NCBI RefSeq assembly: GCF_001423125.1
Contig: NZ_LMNW01000002.1
Location: 62,001-126,000 of the forward strand
Origin: Duganella sp. Leaf126
GTDB lineage: Bacteria; Pseudomonadota; Gammaproteobacteria; Burkholderiales; Burkholderiaceae_D
Direction of reading: 5' to 3'
DNA: 64,000 bases
The notes under the pieces are model-generated. The model saw only the letters and a list, made by a program, of their open reading frames with translations. It did no database searches and was not told the DNA's origin. Below are positions 57,966 to 64,000 of this stretch, piece after piece (position 1 is the first letter of the stretch; each line of letters starts with the position of its first letter). The position numbers and the translations under genes are program-made.

Positions 57966-60187
57966 ACGGGTCCCTGTTCGGGCGCCTGCAGCGGCTGCCG
58001 CGCGAAAAGTCGGACACCCTGCTACTGCTGGTCGCCGCGCTGATGGTGCTGGCGCCGCACTTTGGTCAGCTGCCGCCGTGGACCAGCGCAGCCGTGGGCG
58101 CGATCCTGCTGTGGCGCGCCGTGCTCACCTGGCGCGGCCGGCGCCTGCCGTCGGTGTGGCTGCTGCTGCCGCTGGCACTGGCCGGCATGGCCGGCATCCA
58201 CGCCAGCTTCGGCACGCTGCTGGGACGCGACCCGGGCGTAGCCATGCTGGCGCTGCTGCTGGCCTTCAAGCTGCTCGAGATGCGGGCACGGCGCGACCTG
58301 TTCGTGGTGGTGTTTCTGAGCCTGTTCGTGCTGCTGACGAGCTTTTTCTATTCGCAGAGCATGCCCACCGCGCTGTGGATGGCAGCCACGCTGCTCGTGC
58401 TGCTGACCGCGCTGCAAACGTTCCAGTACACGGGCGCGGTGCCGCCGCTTGGCCGGCGCCTGCGCACCTCGGCGCAGCTGTGTGCACTGGCCGCGCCGCT
58501 GGCGGCGCTGGTGTTCGTCGTGTTCCCGCGCATCCAGGGCCCGCTGTGGGGCACGCCCGGCGATGACACTGCCCGCACCGGCCTGTCCGACAGCATGGCG
58601 CCAGGCACCTTGTCGTCGCTGGCGCAGTCCGACGAGGTGGCGTTCCGCGTGCGCTTCCCCGCCACGCAGGCGCCACCGCCGCAGCAGCAGCTCTACTGGC
58701 GCAGCATCGTGCTGGGCGACTACGACGGCACGACCTGGACCCGCGTACCGCGCCATCCTGCCGCGCAGCGCCAGCCCGTCGCCGTGACCGTGCGCGGCGC
58801 ACCCGTGCAGCAGGAAATCACGATGGAGCCGACCGGCCAGCGCTGGCTGGCGGTGCTGGAACTGGGCGGCCCGCAGGTGGACATGCCCGGCTACGGCGTG
58901 CGCGACTCGGACGAGATCGAATACTTCACCATCAGCCCGGTCGAGCGCCGCGCGCGCTATAACGTCACCTCGTATCCCGACTACACGTTGCAGGCGGCTG
59001 CGCTGCCGGCTGACGCGCCCCGGGCTGACGCGCCCCGGGCTGGCGTGCCGCAGGCTGGCGTGCCCCGGGCTGACGCGCCCCGCGCCCTCGTGCCCTCGGC
59101 TGACATGCCCCGCGCTGCTGCCTCACGAACGACCGGGGCGACCCGGACCGACGCGCCCCGGTCCGGCATATCCCGCACCGACGCACCACCGCAGCACGCA
59201 CAGCCTGGCATGACGCGCTGGCTGGCGCTGCCTGCCGGCTTCAACCCGCGCACGCTGGCGCTGGCGCACCAGTGGCGCCAGGCCGCGCAGCGAGGCGACG
59301 GCACGGTCGATGGCGCGGCGCTGTCGCGCCAGGTGCTCGATACATTCCGCCGCGAAGACTTCCGCTATACGCTGCAACCGCCGCTGGGCGGGCGCAACCT
59401 GGTCGACGATTTTTTATTCACCAGCCGCGCCGGCTTCTGCGAGCACTACGCCGGCGCCTACGTGGTACTGATGCGCGCCATGGGCGTGCCGGCGCGGGTG
59501 GTCACCGGCTACCAGGGCGGCGAGCGCAATCCGGTCGATGGCTACCTGACCGTGCGCCAGTCCGACGCCCATGCCTGGGCCGAAATCTGGCTGGCGGCGC
59601 GGGGTTGGGTACGCGTCGATCCGACCGCGGCCGTGGCGCCGGAACGGGTGACCCGCAACCTGGCGCGGGCGCTGCCGGCACCGGCCGGTTTCAGTCCGCT
59701 GTTCGCGCTGCAGAGCGATCCCGACTCCTGGCTCGCTGCCATCCGCTTCCGTTACGCGGCGTTAAACAATGCCTGGAATCAATATATCCTCGATTACAAT
59801 CCTGAACGGCAGCGCAGTATTCTTGCGCAGTTGCGCGCTGCGCTGGCAAGCTGGCGCACGGCGCTTGCCGCACTGCTGATCGCCGGCCTGCCGGCGCTGT
59901 GGTGCGGGTGGCGCTGGCGGCGCCTGCGGCGCACGGCCGATCCGCTCGAGGCGCTGTACCAGGCGTTCTGCCGGCGCCAGGCTCGTCACGGCAACGCCCG
60001 CCAGCCGCACGAAGGCCCGGCCGCCTATGCGGCGCGATTGCGCACGCGCCCGGCAAGTGCGGAACAGCACGCCGCCGCCGACCGATTTTTGTTACTGTAC
60101 GGGACACTCAAATACGCCGCGCCCGACCCCGAATCACGCACCGCGTCGCTGGCGACGCTTAAAACATTGTTAGCCTTATGCCGATAA
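57962..60187 (+). CDS. tgpA: TgpA-type membrane transglutaminase (DUF3488 + transglutaminase core), 741 aa, with a repeat insertion
   Basis: The N-terminal ~190 residues hold about six membrane helices (DUF3488). A periplasmic part carries the transglutaminase core with Cys493 in RAGFCEHYAGAYV, then SDAHAWAEIW (His) and VRVDPTAAV (Asp). One more helix is at ~645-665 and a cytosolic tail follows. P. aeruginosa TgpA is essential and lies in the same MoxR/DUF58 context. Between the first periplasmic domain and the catalytic core, residues 350-410 are an imperfect tandem pentapeptide repeat (ADAPR-like) that I do not expect in the family. The stop overlaps the mltB start by 10 bp. Confidence 0.93.
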   Translation: MNGSLFGRLQRLPREKSDTLLLLVAALMVLAPHFGQLPPWTSAAVGAILLWRAVLTWRGRRLPSVWLLLPLALAGMAGIHASFGTLLGRDPGVAMLALLLAFKLLEMRARRDLFVVVFLSLFVLLTSFFYSQSMPTALWMAATLLVLLTALQTFQYTGAVPPLGRRLRTSAQLCALAAPLAALVFVVFPRIQGPLWGTPGDDTARTGLSDSMAPGTLSSLAQSDEVAFRVRFPATQAPPPQQQLYWRSIVLGDYDGTTWTRVPRHPAAQRQPVAVTVRGAPVQQEITMEPTGQRWLAVLELGGPQVDMPGYGVRDSDEIEYFTISPVERRARYNVTSYPDYTLQAAALPADAPRADAPRAGVPQAGVPRADAPRALVPSADMPRAAASRTTGATRTDAPRSGISRTDAPPQHAQPGMTRWLALPAGFNPRTLALAHQWRQAAQRGDGTVDGAALSRQVLDTFRREDFRYTLQPPLGGRNLVDDFLFTSRAGFCEHYAGAYVVLMRAMGVPARVVTGYQGGERNPVDGYLTVRQSDAHAWAEIWLAARGWVRVDPTAAVAPERVTRNLARALPAPAGFSPLFALQSDPDSWLAAIRFRYAALNNAWNQYILDYNPERQRSILAQLRAALASWRTALAALLIAGLPALWCGWRWRRLRRTADPLEALYQAFCRRQARHGNARQPHEGPAAYAARLRTRPASAEQHAAADRFLLLYGTLKYAAPDPESRTASLATLKTLLALCR
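59009..59191 (+). repeat. in-frame 15-bp minisatellite inside tgpA
   Basis: About twelve units of a 15-bp repeat, best copies GCTGACGCGCCCCGG, encode ADAPR ADAPR AGVPQ AGVPR ADAPR ALVPS ADMPR and diverging units down to TDAPP. One unit is 18 bp. The first copies are near identical and the last ones degraded. All length changes are multiples of three, so the frame is kept. Confidence 0.85.
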
Positions 60188-61383
60188 AACACCTGATCAC
60201 TCCGCTGCTTGCCTCGCTGCTGCTCACCTGCGCCGCCGGCGCCCACGCCCAAAGCCAGAGCCAGGCGGTGGACCGCTATGGCTACAAGCCGCCGCCGCAA
60301 AAGAAAGCTGCAACCAAGAAGAAGGAGGAGGCCAAGCCCGCCCCTGCGCCCAAGGCCGGCACCGATTACGTCGGCGAATACGTCAACTTCGGCGAATGGA
60401 AGGAAGTCCAGACATTTCTCGACGGCGTGGCCAGCCGCAATAATTTCGACCGCAAGGAACTCGACGCCGTGATGGCGCAAGTGCGCTACCTCGATTCGGT
60501 GGTGCAACTGGTCAAGCCGGCGCCGCCCGGCAAGCCGAAGAACTGGCAAGCCTACCGCGCCTTGAATGTGGATCCGGTGCGCATCAGCGCCGGCGTGCGG
60601 TTCTGGAACGAGAACGCCGACGCGCTGGCGCGGGCCGAGTCGCTGTACGGCGTGCCGGCCGAGATCATCGTCGCCATCGTCGGCGTGGAAACCGTGTACG
60701 GCCGCATCACGGGCCGCTTCCGCGTGCTCGACACGCTGGCCACGCTGGCGTTTGCCTATCCCGAGAGTCCGTCACGCGCGGCGCGGATGGACTATTTCAA
60801 GAGCGAGCTCGAAGCGGCCCTGCTGTTTGCCCGCGCCGATGGCCTCGATCCGCTGTCGATGCGCGGCTCGTACGCGGGCGCCATGGGCATGCCCCAATTC
60901 ATGCCCAGCAGCGCGATGAAGTACGCAGTCGATTTCGACGGCAGCGGCAAGATCGATCTGCTCGGCTCCAGCGCCGACGTGGTCGGCAGCGTGGCGTCCT
61001 TCCTGGCTGCCCATGGCTGGCAGCGCAATGTCACCGGGCCGATCGCCTACCCGGTCAAGGTGTCGCCGAACCGCGCCTGGGAACCGCTGCTGCAGCAGGG
61101 CTTGACGGCAAAATACACGCCACAGGACTTGACGGCAGCCGGCGTCGTCCCCACCGTTGCACTACCGGAACAGAATAGGTATGGCCTAGTGGATCTGCAG
61201 AACGGCGGCGACGCCACCGAGTATTGGGCGGCCAACGCGAATTTCTTTGCCATCACGCAGTACAACCGCAGCTATTTCTATGCGATGTCGGTGGTGGACC
61301 TGGGCCAGGCCATCAAGAGCGCACGCGCCAGCGCCACCGTGACGCCCGCTGCATCCGCTGCGTCAGGCAACACCGGTCCGTAA
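60178..61383 (+). CDS. mltB: lytic murein transglycosylase B, 401 aa
   Basis: Cleaves peptidoglycan glycan strands in the periplasm. The signal peptide ends at AHAQS (~24; the upstream Cys does not sit in a good lipobox, so it may be soluble). A Lys/Pro/Ala linker follows. The catalytic domain has Glu171 in IVGVETVYGRITGRFRVLDTLATLAF (in parts), SYAGAMGMPQFMPSS and DLLGSSADVVGSVASFLAAHGW. C-terminal: ANANFFAITQYNRSYFYAMSVVDL. It overlaps tgpA and closes the MoxR-DUF58-TgpA operon, which suggests a cell-envelope job for the set. Confidence 0.95.
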   Translation: MPIKHLITPLLASLLLTCAAGAHAQSQSQAVDRYGYKPPPQKKAATKKKEEAKPAPAPKAGTDYVGEYVNFGEWKEVQTFLDGVASRNNFDRKELDAVMAQVRYLDSVVQLVKPAPPGKPKNWQAYRALNVDPVRISAGVRFWNENADALARAESLYGVPAEIIVAIVGVETVYGRITGRFRVLDTLATLAFAYPESPSRAARMDYFKSELEAALLFARADGLDPLSMRGSYAGAMGMPQFMPSSAMKYAVDFDGSGKIDLLGSSADVVGSVASFLAAHGWQRNVTGPIAYPVKVSPNRAWEPLLQQGLTAKYTPQDLTAAGVVPTVALPEQNRYGLVDLQNGGDATEYWAANANFFAITQYNRSYFYAMSVVDLGQAIKSARASATVTPAASAASGNTGP

Positions 61384-61813
61384 CGATGTAAGCAAGCGTA
61401 AATGCTCTTGAGACAGATTGCCTGGAACATTAAGGTGATTACTGATAGTAATAATCTTCCGTGCGTCAACTAACGCAAGGGTTTAAAATATCCTGGATTG
61501 CAACAAAATTGCCTTACAATTAATTTTAGTTGCCATTATGATGTGTGCAAGAGAGCTTAACACACGAAGCGGTGTATAATTCTCACACAATGTTGCATCA
61601 AGACAACAGCATCACACATGCAAAGCTTTTTTTAATTGCTGCTGAGTATTATATTGCGCGATGTTGTATAATTGTGTATATATTATGAAACTTGTTATCC
61701 CGGAATTCCGTCCATGTGTGAGTTTTCCTGAATAGGGAAAGACATTGCGCAACATAGCGAGCTCCAAGTGTTGTACTCGGCAGGACAACTTTACAGAAGG
61801 AAAAGACGAAATC
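61384..61813. other. 430-bp AT-rich intergenic region
   Basis: This stretch is far more AT-rich than the surrounding genes and has no credible frame. It holds a perfect ATTACT-GAT-AGTAAT inverted repeat (61438-61452) and TGTATAATT twice (61573 and 61665), each with a -10-like TATAAT (61575-61580, 61667-61672) but no good -35. It probably carries the promoter(s) of the gene at 61814, perhaps activator-dependent. Confidence 0.5.
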
Positions 61814-62158
61814 ATGACAAACCAAGTCGGCATAGACATGAATAACGATGCGGATGGCGATGACCTGCTGCAATACAATCCCAACCGCCTGCTCGATACC
61901 CTGATCGAGAACCTGCGTCTGAAAAACGATGCTGCCCTGTCGCGCGCCCTGGAAGTGGCGCCGCCGGTGATCTCCAAAATCCGTCACCATCGCCTGCCGG
62001 TCGGTGCTTCGCTGCTGATCCGCATGCACGAAGTGAGCGACCTGAGCATTCGCGACCTGCGTTACCTGATGGGCGACCGCCGCAACAAGTTCCGCATCAG
62101 CGACAAGCAGTTCAAACCGAAAGAACCGGTCGACGGCGGTTCCAGCACCCAGGGCTGA
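61814..62158 (+). CDS. conserved small protein with Cro/CI-like helix-turn-helix pattern, 114 aa
   Basis: The middle reads NRLLDTLIENLRLKNDAALSRALEVAPPVISKIRHHRLPVGASLLIRMHEVSDLSIRDLRYLMG (in parts). The spacing of DAALSRAL-x-V-x-P-x-V-IS-KIRH looks like the paired helices of a lambda-repressor-type DNA-binding domain, with SIRDLR as a later helix. A short acidic N-terminus and a basic C-terminus flank it. I recall similar proteins in many Burkholderiales, annotated as hypothetical. The long AT-rich leader suggests tight control. ATG 61814 follows AAGGAAAAG. A palindrome GGGCTGATCAGCCC overlaps its stop. Confidence 0.85.
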   Translation: MTNQVGIDMNNDADGDDLLQYNPNRLLDTLIENLRLKNDAALSRALEVAPPVISKIRHHRLPVGASLLIRMHEVSDLSIRDLRYLMGDRRNKFRISDKQFKPKEPVDGGSSTQG

Positions 62159-62225
62159 TCAGCCCGGTTGCTCCACCATCCCGGCCCCTGACATGGGGGC
62201 GCGGGATTGCTGTGATGTTGTTTCT

Positions 62226-63128
62226 TCAGGCCGGAAAGACACCGGTCGACAAGTAGCGGTCGCCACGGTCGCACACGATGAACACGATGGTGGCGTTCTC
62301 CACCGTTTGTGACACCCGCAGCGCGATCTCGCAAGCGCCTGCCGCTGAAATCCCGCAGAATATCCCCTCTTCCGCCGCCATCCGGCGCGCCATGCGTTCG
62401 GCTGCCGCCTGCGAAACCGATTCCACCTGGTCCACCCGTGCGCGGTCGTAAATTTTCGGCAGGTACGCTTCCGGCCATTTGCGGATGCCGGGAATCGACG
62501 ATCCTTCCTCCGGCTCGGCGCCGATGATCTGCACGTCCGGGTTCTGCTCCTTCAGGTAGCGCGACACGCCCATGATGGTGCCGGTGGTGCCCATGGCGCT
62601 GACGAAATGGGTGACGCGGCCGTCCGTGTCGCGCCAGATTTCCGGACCGGTGGTGTCGTAATGGGCGCGCGCATTGTCCTGGTTGGCGAACTGGTCGAGG
62701 ATGATGCCCTTGCCGTCCTTCTGCAGCTGCTCGGCCATGTCGCGCGCATATTCCATGCCGCCGGTCTTGGGCGTGAGCATGATCTGGGCGCCGTACGCAG
62801 CCATGCTCTGGCGCCGTTCCACGCTCAGGTTTTCCGGCATCAGCAGCAGCATCTTGTAGCCGCGCAGCGCGGCGGCCATTGCCAGCGCGATGCCGGTGTT
62901 GCCGCTGGTCGCTTCGATCAGGGTGTCGCCAGGCTTGATGTCGCCGCGCTCCTCGGCGCGCCGCAGCATCGACATGGCTGCGCGGTCCTTGACCGAACCG
63001 GCCGGGTTGTTGCCTTCCAGCTTGCCCAGAATGATGTTGTTGCGGGCAGCCGCCTCGGCCCCGGGCAGGCGGGTCAGCTGCACCAGCGGCGTATTGCCGA
63101 TCGTATCTTCGAGAGTCTTGTAAGCCAT
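62226..63128 (-). CDS. cysM: cysteine synthase B (O-acetylserine sulfhydrylase), 300 aa
   Basis: A PLP enzyme making cysteine from O-acetylserine and sulfide or thiosulfate. It opens TLEDTIGNTPLVQLTRLPG, has the PLP lysine in NNPAGSVKDRAA, the ATSGNTGIALAMAAALRGY loop, and SAMGTTGTIMGVSRYLKE for phosphate binding. The C-terminal part has EEGIFCGISAAGACEIALRV. EGNNPAGSVKDR with Asn-Pro-Ala is typical of CysM rather than CysK. ATG 63128 begins the conserved sequence. It converges on the small HTH-like gene. Confidence 0.94.
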   Translation of the reverse strand: MAYKTLEDTIGNTPLVQLTRLPGAEAAARNNIILGKLEGNNPAGSVKDRAAMSMLRRAEERGDIKPGDTLIEATSGNTGIALAMAAALRGYKMLLLMPENLSVERRQSMAAYGAQIMLTPKTGGMEYARDMAEQLQKDGKGIILDQFANQDNARAHYDTTGPEIWRDTDGRVTHFVSAMGTTGTIMGVSRYLKEQNPDVQIIGAEPEEGSSIPGIRKWPEAYLPKIYDRARVDQVESVSQAAAERMARRMAAEEGIFCGISAAGACEIALRVSQTVENATIVFIVCDRGDRYLSTGVFPA

Positions 63129-63336
63129 TGTGGTCTTTGTCGGTGAGTGCATCAGAACAGCCATTCTAATCGCAGTTGGACTTGCGTGGTTTGCAAGCAC
63201 CCGCACCGCCAGCCGAACGCCAGCAGACAAGGTGCGCGCACGAGCGCGCGCACTGCACACGCGCGCCGCACCATGCGCTAGACTGCCAGCGAGTCGCCAT
63301 TCCGGCACCGCCTCCGCATCCACTTTCCGCCTACCA

Positions 63337-64000
63337 TGACCAGCTTTCCTTCTGCCCCCATCGCCGCCGAAGCGCACGATGCCCTGGCTGCCAACGACGC
63401 CATGGACAGCGCCGCCTCCGCACTCGACCTCGACAAGCGCGGCCACCAGATCTATCCCACGCTGTCCGACGCCGACATCGACCAGATGCGCAGCTTCGGC
63501 CATGCCTGCAGCTACCGCGACGGCGCGCCCGTGATCGAGGCAGGCACCACCTGCTACGGCCTGATGCTGGTGCTGGCGGGCGCGATCGCCATGTACCGCA
63601 GCAACGGGCTCGACGAGCCCAGCCTGTTCGTCACCTATCGCGCCGGCCAGTTTGCCGGCGAGGTCGCGCAGCTGTCGGGCCGGCCGCCGTTGGCCAACGG
63701 CTACGCGGTCGGGGCCACCGACGTGCTGGTGGTGCCGCCCGAATCGCTGCGCGCCCTGCTGGTGGCCCATGCCGACCTGGGCGAACGCATCGTGCGCGCG
63801 CTGATCCTGCGCCGCGTGGGGCTGATCGAGCAGAATGCGGGCGGCCCCACCATCATCGGGGCGCGCAGCCAGGGCCGCGTGCATGCACTGCAAAGCTTCC
63901 TGGCGGCCAACGGCCACCCGTACCGCCTGGTCGATCCGGCCGATGACGCGCGCGCCGCCGACCTGATCGCCAGGCTCCAGGCCAGCGGCGACGACCTGCC
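63337..64000 (+). CDS. cyclic-nucleotide-binding domain / thioredoxin-reductase-like fusion (partial, N-terminal 221 aa)
   Basis: The frame opens at ATG 63337 and runs off the right edge. Residues ~40-165 form a CRP-type cNMP-binding domain (YRDGAPVIEAGTTCYGLMLVLAGAIAMY, FVTYRAGQFAGEVAQLSGRPPLANGYAV, in parts). Residues ~175-221 (PTIIGARSQGRVHALQSFLAANGHPYRLVDP) match the thioredoxin-like linker seen before the FAD domain in fused thioredoxin-disulfide reductases. The expected FAD/NAD domains lie outside the window, so that part is inferred. The ATG has no strong ribosome site. Confidence 0.75.

Noticed and set aside
62152-62165. GGGCTGATCAGCCC as a terminator of the HTH-like gene
   Set aside because: It is a perfect palindrome over the stop codon but has no loop and no T-run.

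Overview
The window is GC-rich chromosomal DNA from a beta-proteobacterium, most likely an Oxalobacteraceae member (Massilia, Duganella, Janthinobacterium or a relative). This rests on the XrtB-type eps cluster, the exbB-exbD-lpxK-trm112-kdsB-adk order, a K+-independent proton pyrophosphatase and the general gene style. The genus is an inference. There are no phage genes, no CRISPR array and no full-length insertion sequence.

Left part (about 0.6-20 kb): an exopolysaccharide locus. A leftward operon (epsL, a WcaJ-type priming transferase, epsD, epsE, epsF, epsG and an XrtB exosortase fused to EpsI) makes, polymerises and exports a polysaccharide. Upstream lie an ABC-F ATPase (Uup type), a WecG/TagA glycosyltransferase, a tRNA-Arg(CCU), a large acyltransferase with an SGNH domain, an unrecognised 486-residue secreted protein, and a leftward GT2/GtrA/membrane-protein set. 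A response regulator and a giant propeller-type hybrid histidine kinase follow at 20-26 kb.

Middle (26-42 kb): patatin-like lipase, gamma-glutamyltransferase, a short-chain 3-hydroxyacyl-CoA dehydrogenase behind a double-palindrome operator, a proline-rich secreted protein, H+-pyrophosphatase, then the leftward envelope operon exbB-exbD-lpxK-trm112-kdsB and adk. Between exbB and the divergent xseA is an 860-bp non-coding region with five tandem copies of a rigidly spaced two-block element carrying DnaA-box-like nonamers. Glucokinase, a LacI-family regulator and Fe superoxide dismutase follow.

Right part (42-64 kb): an efflux operon (DUF4148 protein, NodT-type outer-membrane lipoprotein, MarR regulator, FUSC pump, DUF1656 protein, HlyD adaptor), a small membrane protein, a 116-bp MITE-like element with a 9-bp target duplication, a TonB-dependent receptor, a DODA-type dioxygenase, an RbgA/YlqF GTPase, an OPT transporter, an HDAC-family deacetylase, a MoxR-DUF58-TgpA-MltB operon, a conserved small DNA-binding-like protein, cysM, and the start of a cyclic-nucleotide-domain/thioredoxin-reductase fusion.

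The least explained features are the repeat array at 36936-37710, the MITE at 48706-48839, the eps leader with three inverted repeats, an FNR-like promoter in the kdsB-adk gap, and a minisatellite inside tgpA.
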